Origin: Scatophagus argus
Lineage: Eukaryota; Chordata; Actinopteri; Scatophagidae
Length of the DNA stretch: 64,000 nt
Assembly: GCF_020382885.2 (NCBI RefSeq)
Contig: NC_058513.1
Coordinates: 17,633,641-17,697,640, forward strand
Direction of reading: 5' to 3'
The notes beneath the pieces were generated by a model. That model worked only from the letters and a program-made list of their open reading frames with translations, ran no database searches and was not told the DNA's origin. Made by a program: the position numbers and the translations under genes. Position 1 is the first letter of the stretch, and every line of letters begins with the position of its first letter. Positions 36,848-48,300 of this stretch are shown here, in pieces.

Positions 36848-39800
36848 TTAGGTGGCGAAGGTGGAGACCACTGCGATGACTATGATAAGGATGAGGATGG
36901 CCAAACAGATCGCAATCCAGACCTTTTTCTGCATTGGAAAAGAGACACAAACACATCAACTGAGATAAAAGCAAGCAGGAGCAACTGTACAGACACCATG
37001 ACATGAGCGGTTTATTCCTGCTGACACAAATGGGTGAGGATGAGTTAAGACTCGTTTGTGTGAAGCCACACTGTACCTTGCGCGCCTTCTGCTGATACGT
37101 TACAGCCTTCTCCGTGTTGTCCTTTGCTTTCTCCACGTAGTCGGTTGACTGTTTGATGTTGTTCTCGATCCGGTTGACCATCTCCCCCTGCAGGAGGCAA
37201 AAATATCAGGATCAGACTCTCCTCGAAACTCCAAGGAGCCGGAAAGACTTGATCAGCGTTTCCTTTACCTGAGCCTCGACCTCCATGGCGAGGTACTGGA
37301 ACATTTCGTGCAGGTCTCTGATGCTCCTCTCCAGCTTCAGGATCTCATCGTGCCGGGACTCGATCTCATTCAGAGCCTGCTTTGTGGCTTTAGCATCGAT
37401 CAGAATCTGCAGACCACAGGGACGATATGTCTCAGCTGCGTTACGGACGTCACTGGTTTTAACTACTACATATACAGAAAGCTAGTTTGGTGCTTTACTA
37501 AGAGTCACTTTCCAACACTGAGTGTGACAGAATGCACATTAAAAGACTTTTAAAAAGGATTCTTCACCCTACGAGCTACTAAAACGCTACAGACGTCTCT
37601 AATGGCTGTGCAGGATTTTCTGTCACATGCTTACCAAAGATGTCCAGTTTGAGCAGCAAGAGAGGTGACAACAGAGCAAGTCACGTCAAGTCACTGCTGC
37701 TATTACTGCCGGTGATGGGGGTAACGTGTTATGAAAGTAACATGTTGTGTAATGCATTACTTTTAGCAGTAACAATCCTTTTTAAAAGCTCTGTGGCCTT
37801 TTGGGAGACTTAATTCAATGAATCCATTATGAAAAAGCCAATACTGACTGTGATTCTTTATCCATTTTTCAGTGTTAATAATAATTGTTGCTCTTGGCGT
37901 GACTGTTCGCTGCTAACCACCAATCCCATCATGCCTTGGGTTGAGTTTGTTGACCAATCAGAGGCTGCACTTCTAACTGAGAGCCGTCATTAGGTTATAA
38001 AATATCATCCCCACTGCGTTTAGAAGGAACTAAAATAAAGGCGAGCTTCCTTATGTTGACAACTTTCTATTCATGTTTTTGACTTGCAGTACTTTGTCTT
38101 CTCTCACTCTTTTTTTCTTGTAATGCACCAACATACTAATGCAGAAAACCTCCTCCCACCACAAGCCGGATTCCGATTGTGCAGGTGTTTTTGTGCTGTG
38201 GTTTCCGACGTGCAGAAGACGCCCTCCTTTCATCTTGCGTGTACTCACATTTTGGGTGAAAACGTCTGTCTGCCCGCTCTCGAGCATCTTATCCAGCTCT
38301 TCATCTGTCACGTTGGTCCCAGCTGAAGAGTGAGAAGTACAGCAGGTCAGTGTTCACGTTTTCATGTTGTTGTCAAGGAAAACACTGAAACGCTTCATGT
38401 AAAGTCACCACAGACTGCACACTTTTCTCCACACCTGACTAAGTTTCCCGTTCACAAGCAGCTTATAAACATTTTGATGAAGTTAAAAGATTTATCACAC
38501 ATTGTGATGTAGGTGTAAGCAGATGTAGGTGTTTATCAAAGTATTTAACTCCTCCTGTGGGCACGTGGAAGTGTAACTGTGCAGACTGAGGAGGCGACAT
38601 GTGACAGGAGTCATGAGATGACCCACAGCGAGTGGGGAAGTGATGAGTGCAGCAGGGATTTCCCTGAAGACGACCACAGAGCGCTGAACAGGCAGTCACG
38701 CTTCATGTACTCACTGATCTTGAGTTGCCTGTGTATTCTCTCCACGTTGCGGTCTCTGTACTGGGCCTGGATGGTGTTACAGTGACCCATCAGCTCCACA
38801 AACTCCTTGGACAAGACGCCGTGCTGGAGAGGAGGAGACACGCTGGTCACCTGACTGCGGTTTTACGTTACGGTAGCTGAACGTTAAAGGTCGTAACGAT
38901 ACACTCGCGAGGAAAAGCACAAACTCAAGCTGTCGTTTTCAAATTCTTCTCGTGTGGTTTTTTTCCACCATTTCAATGAACACACAAAGGTCAGTTTATT
39001 GGCTACAGCTCGCTACGACTGACACCGCCTGATACCACAGAGCTGCACTAAATTCTCCCTTCGTGGAGGTTATGATATTCACTTTTTGGTGTTGCTTAAA
39101 TGTTTGGTTTGAGGTTTGTTTGAGACTTACAAAAGATCTGATGAGATGACACGCAGCTGTGGAAATTTAAAATCAAATCCTCAAAGTTACAACGACTTAA
39201 GACCAGGATGCTGTGGCATAAAAACAAAAAATTAGAGCGTCAACCTGGGTCCGTTGCATCCGAATGTTTATGGGTACGTATTTTCCATCCTCCTCTCCCT
39301 TCTTTGGCTCCATGCCTGTGTGAAGATAAGTGAAGAGGGTAAACTAAACAGGAAAAGTAAAAGCTGATCACTTGTCATCCATCAATACTCACTCTTCAGT
39401 TTCCTCTGGATCTGACCAGCCAGTGTTTTGATCTCCTCTCGAAGAGTCTGGAGCTCTTTCTTCATACCTAAACCAACAGATGAGCAACATATTCAGCACA
39501 CACGTCCTGCTGCAGACTGTGAGGGCCCTCAGGCCAGTGAGACTTAATCAAGATGCACTTAGGCATGTGAACTACAAGTTTATGATAGTTATAGCAGTAA
39601 AAGCCTGGAACCTGCCCAGTTTGTGTCAGAATGCAGACCAACTGATGGCCTATATGAACATACTTACTCTCCTCCGGCAGCGCCACGCCCAGCACTGTTT
39701 TCTGCTTGTTCTCAAGCTCAGACACCATCCCTTTGAGACGGCTCAGTCCCTCATGAATTTCATGCACCTAAGAAGGGGAAAAGAAGTCGTAGTTTTAAAG

Positions 39801-40857
39801 TTTATGGGCAGAAATGCAGCTACCAGACGCATTTTAGCAAATTATTTGACTAGTTGATTGAGAGAATGGAGAAAACCAGCCACCACAAGTACTCCCTAAA
39901 ACCCGAGGTTACATCTCCGAATTGCTTCTTTTGTCCAACCAAGACCTCCACTAATAATCCAAACCCCACAGATATTCAATGCAACATCAGAGTGGACTAA
40001 GAAAACCAGCAAATAGTCATGTATGACTGAAACCAGTCAGTTTTGGCAGCCCTGTGCAAGGACACTGGGATTAGCAGAGACTGAAATGTTGACAAAACAA
40101 AACTATAAGGTGACAAAATATCAGACAAGACTGAGTCGGTTTCTTCTACTTCAGTCTCAGCGCTCAACATCCACCCTCCCTTCAGCTTAACCACGACAAC
40201 ACACATGCACACAAAGATAATGCCTGATTTTCACACCCATCTTTTCCTAAAAACGGCGTGTTGTGTTGACAGAACCATGACTTAGTAAAAGAAGAGTAAA
40301 AGAAAAGACCAAGCGGCCTTACTGTAGGTGGTCTTTCATCTTTACGTTGTATAATATCAACGTGAAAATGAACTTCACCTTTCTAAGGAAGGCTTCATTC
40401 TCCTTCTCCTCTTTGGCCGAAGAGGTTCCAGGTTTGATCATCAGAGCTTTGCCCTCCTCGTCCTCATCTGAAGCCTCGGCTTTCTGCAGTCAGGATGACA
40501 AACAGAAATACAAAGAAAATACAGTCAGTGTTTTCTCGTGTCTGAAGATCTTTCAGCCACATCTGCCCCAGCAGCCGTGCCCTGTCCCGGCCTTTAAGGA
40601 GAAAGGGCTGAAACGGAAGCTGGAAATAAAATGTCGCTGAAGTTATCATTCAGACACACAAACCGTGAAGTATTGCTATTACAATCACTTTTGCTGGTTT
40701 ACGTCCATAGAGAAAGTTGTCACGGGGGAACACTTAAGTTAGCGGCCGTTACCCGACAGATGAGACTTAGCAAAGTTAGCAGGCTAGCGCGCTACCGCTA
40801 ACGTTAGCGAGTTACTTTTTGACTCACATTTCCTAATTCTTTAGTTCGATCCCGCAT
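36848..40857 (-). CDS. stx4: Syntaxin-4, plasma-membrane Qa-SNARE (full gene span)
   Basis: Ten minus-strand coding exons in order: 40828-40857, 40379-40483, 39668-39767, 39393-39467, 39245-39315, 38715-38823, 38249-38322, 37269-37406, 37077-37187, 36848-36928. The total is 894 bases, 297 residues plus TAA, the same length as human STX4. The N-terminal peptide [10 protein letters not shown] matches the Munc18c-binding peptide of syntaxin-4 and separates it from syntaxin-1. A three-helix Habc region (about 38-165) follows, then the SNARE motif (about 190-260) with the zero-layer glutamine at about Q234 (EVEAQGEM), then a C-terminal membrane anchor (about 274-293, [18 protein letters not shown]). 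It works with SNAP-23 and VAMP2/8 in regulated exocytosis. All donors and acceptors are GT-AG and phases match. The anchor differs in sequence from the human one but keeps its length and hydrophobicity. Confidence 0.95.
37407..38248 (-). other. stx4 intron 7
   Basis: An 842-bp intron containing a probable degenerate interspersed repeat from about 37715. It is the largest intron of the gene except for parts of introns 2 and 6. No exon was seen in it. Confidence 0.6.
37715..38000. repeat. Degenerate teleost repeat ('GTAACGTGTTA...' type)
   Basis: GGGGTAACGTGTTATGAAAGTAACATG and TGTAATGCATTACTTTTAGCAGTAAC resemble the 'taacgcgttac...taac' repeats scattered through fish genomes. The match is from memory and the limits are approximate. 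Confidence 0.4.
40484..40827 (-). other. stx4 intron 1
   Basis: A 344-bp intron with a GC-rich part next to exon 1. It holds clustered GTTAGC/GCTAAC words (40735-40812, including GCTAACGTTAGC at about 40797-40808) like those in srcap intron 1. Possibly part of the promoter region. Confidence 0.55.
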
Positions 40858-42150
40858 TTTTCAGGGCGCAGCAGCCGGTCAGATGTCAGGAACGAAGCGA
40901 CTCTACGCCGAAGTGCGTTAAGTTATTCCCAGGCAGAGAAACTAATTGTAAAATTATAAACTTTGCTCTAATGTCATTCAAGAATTAAACTCCACTAGCC
41001 ACACGTTTTCTTCTGTTGCTCTTCAAAATATTGGACGTTGACACGTTGGCGCCCCCTCTGACAATGGACCGTAACTGCACAGGGCAGAGGCGGTATTTCA
41101 CTTTTGTTTTTGTTTTTAAGTTTATTCAATATTATCCTCTTGCATATTTTTGCCATGTGTATTATTCGAGTGTTTTATATTTTTTATACCACACAATTTG
41201 TCTACATGAACAGCTTCCTCTCCTAAATTGTAGATGGGAAATTGCTGAAGTGTTGTATTTATTCATTCCATACTTGAAAAATTAAAGAGCCAGTCTACAC
41301 TTTTGATCGTAATATTCCCAGGAAAAAAAGGTAAAATAGTAAATCAATTTGTTATTATGTTTGCATGCATTTCTTCATCTTTTTTATGTAGGCTAATTTT
41401 TTATCAGACACTGACTCAGACAGCCACAAGGTGATGCTGTGTGCCTGCAAACATCCAGTCAAACTGGTGAAGATGGAGGTTCACTGTACTTTCAAAATTT
41501 GTCATCAGGACTGAACTTGACAGTGAAAATTCACCTGAATGGACAATAAAGCCTGTGTGGATGATTAACAATGTCCTTATTAATATTCAAGTCTGACATT
41601 TCTTTTTTGTGCTCTATAGGAAGGCCTCCTGGAGACTGGAGTCAAGACGCCTGACATTTCTATCAGGACAAGTACATCAGGTAATACAGCTGCATCAAAC
41701 AGTAAATATTACATATATGACCTGATAATGCATCAGGCAGCCAGTTGATGCTGCTGAACAGTTAGAACCCACCAAAACATATAATTTTATGCTTTAAATT
41801 ATTGCTTGCTTTTAAATACATTTAATTACTTTTTGCTTTTATGGCAGATAAATAAAGTCTGTCTCTTAGGCCAGTGTTTCCCTCTTCTTACCACTCTTCA
41901 TCACAGGTCCAGTCAGAAACGAAACTGAACACACCTGCGAACACACCTTTAGTTTTATACGCTGCTCAGATGTTTTCAGTTGAGTGAAGAAGGCCTACGT
42001 TCACATTGTAAGTTGAGTAAATATACTTAGTTACATTAGTTAATTCAAAGTATTGTGTGACTCGGTGTTTAACATTGTCTAATTGGCTATAAACTGAGCA
42101 ATTACAGAGCTGAAATCCGCCTCTGTGGCTCTGAGGGGAAGCGATCTAAA
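40858..42150. other. Divergent intergenic region between stx4 and the RhoGAP gene
   Basis: The stx4 leader runs leftward from about 40900-40990 and the RhoGAP leader runs rightward from about 42150. In between, an acceptor/donor-bounded segment at about 41621-41680 shows no homology I recognise. Near 42003-42045 a short 'GAGTAAATATACTTAGTTAC' sequence looks like the end of a teleost repeat. No gene is supported. Confidence 0.5.
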
Positions 42151-42153
42151 TGA

Positions 42154-42173
42154 ACTACATCTCCCGTGATGCA
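42154..42173 (+). promoter_or_regulatory. ZNF143/Staf-like element upstream of the RhoGAP leader
   Basis: ACTACATCTCCCGTGATGCA closely follows the vertebrate ZNF143 binding-site pattern ACTACAnnTCCCAnnATGC. It lies at the start of a CpG-rich block, where this element typically sits near transcription starts. Assignment is by motif only. Confidence 0.6.
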
Positions 42174-42467
42174 CCTGCGGGGAGCGTCGTGTCGCCTGCG
42201 AGCTGTCAGTGCTGGGGGAGAGAGGGAGAGAAATCGGTCCAGCATCACTGGAGCGGCGGCGCGGAGCGGATGACAGAGACACGCAGTCCTCCATCAGCAA
42301 AATGAGGAGGTTTTAGCTCAGTGTTTCCCCTCCGCGATGCACACACTGGATGTTTAAAGACTGAACCTCCTCGTCTGCCATAGATCAGCGCGGAGATCTG
42401 GCTTCATCCTATCAATGAGATATGTGGAGTGGCTCTACCGCCGGGTGGTAACGCAGAAAAACACAAG
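42174..42467 (+). other. RhoGAP 5' leader with four uORFs
   Basis: A GC-rich block upstream of the ATG at 42468. ATG-initiated short frames: 42270-42305 (11 codons), 42302-42316 (4 codons), 42337-42357 (6 codons) and 42415-42471 (18 codons). The last one's stop TGA overlaps the main ATG as ATGA. The transcription start is not defined, so how many of these are in the mRNA is uncertain. Confidence 0.6.
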
Positions 42468-42471
42468 ATGA
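42415..42471 (+). other. 18-codon uORF ending in an ATGA overlap with the main start
   Basis: The frame runs ATG 42415-42417 to TGA 42469-42471 and encodes MRYVEWLYRRVVTQKNTR. The main ATG is at 42468-42470, so the uORF stop and the main start share two bases. Such an arrangement can limit or couple initiation on the main frame. Confidence 0.55.
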
Positions 42472-42520
42472 AGAAGCAGTTCAACCGAATGAGACAGCTC
42501 GCCAACCAAACAGTGGGCAG
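42468..42520 (+). CDS. N-BAR RhoGAP (ARHGAP17/ARHGAP44 family), first coding exon only
   Basis: The exon encodes MKKQFNRMRQLANQTVG plus two bases of an Arg codon and ends at a strong donor (CAG|GTAAGAG, GT 42521-42522). This N-terminus is the signature start of the RICH proteins, ARHGAP17 (RICH1) and ARHGAP44 (RICH2), where it begins the N-BAR domain. 'NRMRQ' is what I recall for ARHGAP44 and 'NRMKQ' for human ARHGAP17. One residue does not settle the paralogue, so no symbol is given. Family members bind curved membranes and stimulate GTP hydrolysis by Rac1 and Cdc42. The next exon (expected to begin AEKTEVLSEDLLQ) was not found before 64000. The gene is therefore partial. Confidence 0.85.
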
Positions 42521-43009
42521 GTAAGAGCTGGAATTATGAAAAGACGTGTTTGTGCGCGACCCAGAGCTGGATGGGTCCTGTTATAATTGGCTGTGACTCA
42601 AACAGCCAAGGCAGGAATTTGCCGCCTGTGCGTCGGCTGCCAGCTTACAGCATTCAGTCATTCTCTCGATGGGGTTACGCTGCTCAGCTGGTTTGATTTG
42701 CACAAAGCAGTAACTGTCAGTGCAGGTCACAGTTGCAGCGTGAACGTTGTGTGATTGATTGAGCTCAGCAGGGAGGAGCGTATCCGCACACACATGAGGA
42801 GGGAGCGGACATGGTACCCGGGGAGCAGGGCTGCTGCCCGCTATACATTAAAGGCAAAGGGCGGCCCCCGGGCACCCTGCAGGGGGTGAGTCAGTTGGCC
42901 CAGGGCCACTAGCATGTCTGCAGTGACATGGCCGTAACGCTGTGTTTATATCACTCCTTTAATACGGGGGATTCTACCGGGGACCATGATTGTGCTTATC
43001 TGCTTAATT

Positions 43010-43563
43010 TCTGACCATAAGATAAAAATAACCACTGAGGTGTCTGTATGCTAAGCACGGTGCTAAACCAGGGGGTAGTTAGCTTAGCTTAGCATAAAGC
43101 AGATGGAAACAGCTAGTAAGCCTATGTTAAAGCTGAAAACGTGTTTTATATCAATTATTTGAATGAGATCTAACGTGACTGAGATAACTGAGATTTTTCT
43201 TCTACCTTTGGTCAGGGCCAGGCTAGCTTTTTTTACGCTTCTTTTCAGGCGGCTAAGCTAAGCTAACTGTCTCCACGCTGTAGCTTCATATTTAGCATAC
43301 GGACATCATGAGATTGGTACAAGTTAGGGCTGTAATCATGTCACCGCGTGGTTATTGTGGCCAGAACAACTGATGATAACAGTATTTAAGAGGTGGCAGA
43401 TTACAATATATAGACAATATTATTTTGTGTGTTATTAACATGATATCAAATTATAAATCATTATCATTTCATTGCAGCACCCATAATATCAATCCTCTCA
43501 TCAAGGTGTTAGCCAGGAAGGCAATAAGGATGTTATTTCCCAAAATGTTGAACTCTTTCTTTA
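43010..43563. repeat. Degenerate teleost interspersed repeat, AGCTTAGCTTAGC type, interrupted
   Basis: GTTAGCTTAGCTTAGCATAAAGC at 43077 and its inverse GGCTAAGCTAAGCTAACTGTCTCC near 43253, followed by TGTAGCTTCATATTTAGCATACGGACATCATGAGA, match a common fish repeat from memory. Its usual end (TATTTCCCAAAATGTTGAACT) reappears only at about 43529, so about 190 bp of unrelated sequence interrupts it. Confidence 0.55.
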
Positions 43564-46500
43564 TTGAGACTTCACTGATTTCACGTTATTAAAGTTTAGC
43601 TGTAAGTCCACGATGACACCGTAAGTCTGAGAAAATTATTAGAAAATGTTTTTATTTATTTTAGTTTTGTCTGTAATTAGCTATAGATAAACATACCGGT
43701 ACGTTTTAAATCCATAATTTGCTTGATGCAGGGAAAAACGGTTTTGCAGTAGTCACTAGGCAGCAGAGCAAGGTACATTTGGGTGTCATTTGCGTAAATA
43801 TGACTTAATTATTCTGCACAGTCTGGCTTAATGGAAGCATGTAAATGTTTATTAAAAGAGGTCCAAGGATTGGCCCTTGGGGATATAAATAATATTAAGC
43901 CTAATAAGAACTGGTCACTCAACACACACTGTATGGTGAAAAAGTTATTTTATTCTTAATACATGCATAATGCATTTTAATGTTTTGTTTGTAATGTTTG
44001 AATATGTGTATTGTTTGGGAAGAATTCCTCATAGTGTCACGACTGTTCATTTTGTTCTGTATGTTTATGGCACCAGGTCTTTGTGGCGTCGAGAGCATAG
44101 GTTAAATGCCCACAGACAAAGTGAGTCTTGCTTTTTGGTGTAAAGCTTCAGAAAAAGCTTTTTAAATCCTGAAAGTTAAAGTAGAGTCCAAGTCAGTGCC
44201 TCACGTGCTGTAACATCTAAACATGGTGACACGTCATGGTTGATGAATGTAGAAGTGATTAATCCCAGTAAATCCTGACAGCACGAGGCTGCATCAGATA
44301 GTATGCAAATGTAGGAATACTTTAGATTAGTGTGCTTCAGTTTATATGAGTTATTTGTTATCAGTGTGTCTGCTTTTCCTGCGAGGCTTGATGCTACAGA
44401 TAAATCTAGAGTTTGCTAATCTCTCAGTCTGAACCTGAGGCTCAGTAAATTATCCTCAAACAATACGTGGCCCATTTTTGTCTCCCTTAGTGTGAAAACA
44501 AGTCTGTGTGCCTCTTTTTCTCGTGAAGCAAAGTGCAGCCCAGTCCTTGATTGTTTACTATGAAACTGTGAACGAGTAAACGGCAGAAGTCACTGGGGTC
44601 GCAGCTTCTTTGAACCCTCAGGCCAAATTGGACTGTGCTGTGAATCACAGCCGAATTCCAGTTGAAGAGGCTTTCTGCAGCGTAGCTCTCAATAGGTGTT
44701 GTTAAGTCTTTGTCTCCTCTCCTTCTGTTTGTCAACCCCACCCTTAGCCCGCAACTGAAAGTCAACGTCAACACGGTGCCTTTGGCAGTTTGGATCAAGT
44801 GTAGTTTAACCCTTTCTAATTATTGCATAACCTCAGAAGAGAATCACTGTGGTGTCTCAGTGCAGCTCAGTCAACATCCACAAACCCGTCAGAGCACAAG
44901 ACAGCTTGATAGCCTGTCACTGCCTGAAGAACTTGTTCCCTGTTATAAAGCATACATTGCTGAGGTGCTGTAAGTGCACTATAACCTGTTTGTTTTGCTT
45001 GGCTGATGGCAGTAACCGACAACGCTGGCACGCCAAAAGGATTTTGTGTCAAGCTATGTTGTGCCTCGCTCACCCACACTCAGAGCGCAGGCTGATACAA
45101 ATCAATGAGAAAGGTATTACTGCAGCTAATGCCCAACACAGTGGACTTGGCAGAGAGAGCAGAAATCCCTGGTGGACGTTCATAAGAAAAAAATTACTGG
45201 AATTGTGCCTTACTGGAGCTCGAAGGGACCAAAGCTGCGATTCACTTTAACAGATAAAACCAACCAATTATTTGTAAGTAGATAAACATTAAAACGTTTG
45301 TGTGCACAAGGCCAGGTGCTCGTTTATTCCCCCTCATCTGCCTGAGAGCCGGAGCACCAGAGCCCAGTCAGGCAGAACATCCCGGTAATGAGTTCTAACC
45401 TGTATCATAAGAAGCCGAACAGCAGGGGCAATTAGTCATATTTAGAGGGTAGAGCCTCAAACATGATGCCTCACTGCTGGCCACACAGGTAATTGGTAAT
45501 ATTTCCTCCACGCCCTTGGCAGCCCGTGGTTTGTGTTGAAGGTTGCAGTTCCATGTCGCACACGTTTAAGAATAATATACCAGTATGCTAGTTTTGACAT
45601 AATATAATTGAGTTTTTTTTCTCATAATAATGAATGGTTACAGATTTAACTAACCAGGTTAAAAAAGAAATGTAAGTGAGATGTGAGACATGTCCAAAAG
45701 TAATCAATGAGCTTTGACGATTTGTACGCTGTACAGCCAACCAGAAGTCTGGCACATGACAGCCCTGTAAAACCACAGAGTCCCCTTTTTATACGTCACT
45801 TTTTGTATGTATTGAACAAATGTCATCAGATGTTGTTTCCCTGAGTTTGAAGTCTTGAGCTGAGCTTGTCCCTCCAGCTTCATATTGAGAATCTACAATA
45901 CGTCTGTGAACATGTTACCAAAAACTGATCCCAGACCTGATGCAAGTGATCAGCTGGGCTTCCTCAGAACCTCTTTGTGATGTGTTTGGTAACCGTCAAG
46001 TATTGTCTGGTGTTGTTTTTCCTGAAAGCTTTCACCAACAGGTTGGGATGTCCCAAACCACAGCAGAGATCTTTGGCACATGACAATGCAAACTCTGTGC
46101 CACAGTCTGGATTTAACAGCTTGCCCTTGTCTGTTTAGAGTTTTTATTTGATAATTTTATTTTCAGCTCCTGACGGTTTGCATCAGCAGGTACCACCAAA
46201 GATTCATTCATGCAAAAGAATTACTGTGGAAATGCTGTCTGAATGTTGGCCACTTTAAAGTGTTTCCATGATGTATTTGAGTAAATCTGACTGTGCTGAC
46301 AGGACCTTTTCTAGACATGTCGTTATTATCAGAAGTGTATTCAACTTGATTGTCTTGATTTTCTCCATTAAGTCTATTTAAAACTCTTACAGGCTCACTT
46401 GCTCCATTCACATTTTCATTTTGGTGAGGCGACCTGATTTTAATGATAACGAAATTGAAAGCTTGGGGATACTCATCTGTCTTTTTTCTGCTTTTCTTCA

Positions 46501-48281
46501 GCTTTAGAGCGACATTTGGAGCTTGTAAGTCGCCCATCTGTCCTTATAGCTTTACTGTGTGCAGAAAAAGCACACATGAGCATCCTCAGACTAATGAAGC
46601 GTCTCCCTTCAGGACGACGCTGCTGCATTGCTCCAGTTGAGGATATAGGTCAGGAGAGGTTCAGACACAGTTAAATTCATCTCTAAAACAGTCAGGCTGC
46701 ACCATTAATCCTGCGTAATGCTGCGTAAACTGTGTGACTGAATGAAAATGTGTAACTCTGTGAGCACAGCGAGGTTATGGCATGAAGGGGATGGGCCTAA
46801 TCCCCTTTTGGCTCTGTCACTTGTGCTGCAAAGTATTTTTAACTCATCTTCTCATTCACAGTTTTGTGTTGGTGATAAACGAAAGAGGCTGCTTATTTGA
46901 CTGTGGACAGAAAAGCCTCTTAATATAAACATGCAGAAATGTTGGTCCAGGTTCAGCGAAGGGAGGGAAGAGTGTCAAGGTGAGATAAAGCTGAAAGCAG
47001 ACAAAGAAAATCTATTAAAGACATGTTTGGAAATAGGTTTCTAATCTCCATCAGCGGGCCGGGAGATTGTTTCTTATTGTCACTGTAGAGCATTCAGGCC
47101 TCTGGTGACAAAACCCCTGAACGTATTGTTTGTGTAATTTGCTAAAACCATTATCAAGTGTCAGTCCTGGTGATTGATTAAAAAGAGAGAACAGTGAATG
47201 TTTTCATGCATTATTGTTTCCCCGACATTTTCCGGGCTGCGGGAACAAATAGCGACTCTGATTGCACGGACCTGTGAGCAGTGACTCGTGTGGTTTTCTG
47301 CTCGGTTGTTGCTCTCGGCGTCCCTTCAGTGAAACCTGACGAAGAGCTCATGTAAGCGGCCACGCTTGTTAGGCTTTATAAGACGGCGTGACAGCAGCAG
47401 GGAGGAAGAGGGGATGTGCTCACAGACCTGATCCTGTCTGGGACACAGTGTAGTCTGTCGGGCACGTCGCTGCCGTTTGATGCAGAGATTCGTGGATGAA
47501 GCAACAAAGTGCAGATATTGTGAAATATCTGTTGTGTAATGTGTGCAGTCCATTAGTAAACACATCTGTTGTTCTGCAAGACACTGACTGTTTGAGCTTC
47601 AGGGACACACAGCATGGCTGAATCCAAGCGGACGTCCTCTGGAATTGACATAATAGTTGTCGTCATGTCAAGTCCACGAGGAGATAAAATGCATGAACTG
47701 AGACAGGACATCAAACCTCACTTGTGTCCATGGATATGGACAGTACGCCATCAGAGTGTGTGTCCTGTCTTGGCACTGAATTAATCTTCTCTTTCTTTCT
47801 GCTCTTTCCTTCGCCTTCAGTGTTTTTGTTGTCCAAACTTCACAATATTTAATCTACAAGTGCAGATATTGTGAAAAGACAGAAATTGCAAGAAACGTTT
47901 GCACTGAATGTCAAATTATCATCGTGTTATCGTCCAGAGTTGAGGCAGTTGTGTGGTGATGGGATTCAGCCTTAGTGTGTGTGTGGATGTCGGAGTCTTG
48001 TATCTCCCCTGCAGCCTCATTGGCCCTGCTCCACACAGACTGTTGTCATGATGCTGTTGACAGTCCATCAGTGCTGAGCTTCAGTGTTTTGATCTTGAAG
48101 AGAGGATCCCCGTTTGGCTTCCTGTTAGGCACAAACAAGGAGCTCCTGTCTTGCTTATACACACCACATTAGTACAAATGGCTCCATGGAGGTGAATATA
48201 AATTATGTTGATATTTTTTTTTTCTCTTCACTAGTGTCAGACCATTCAGCTGAAAGATAATGAACCCATTTGTCAAACATA

Positions 48282-48300
48282 GTGTGTGTGTGTGTGTGTG
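48282..48300. repeat. (GT)n microsatellite
   Basis: A run of about nine GT units in the RhoGAP intron. Confidence 0.9.

Noticed and set aside
41621..41680. Possible small exon between stx4 and the RhoGAP (CTATAG...AG|GTAATA)
   Set aside because: The open frame is short and shows no match to either neighbour. Splice-like ends alone are not enough.
44849..45250. 133-codon open frame
   Set aside because: The sequence looks random, starts in low-complexity intron DNA and has no supporting signals.
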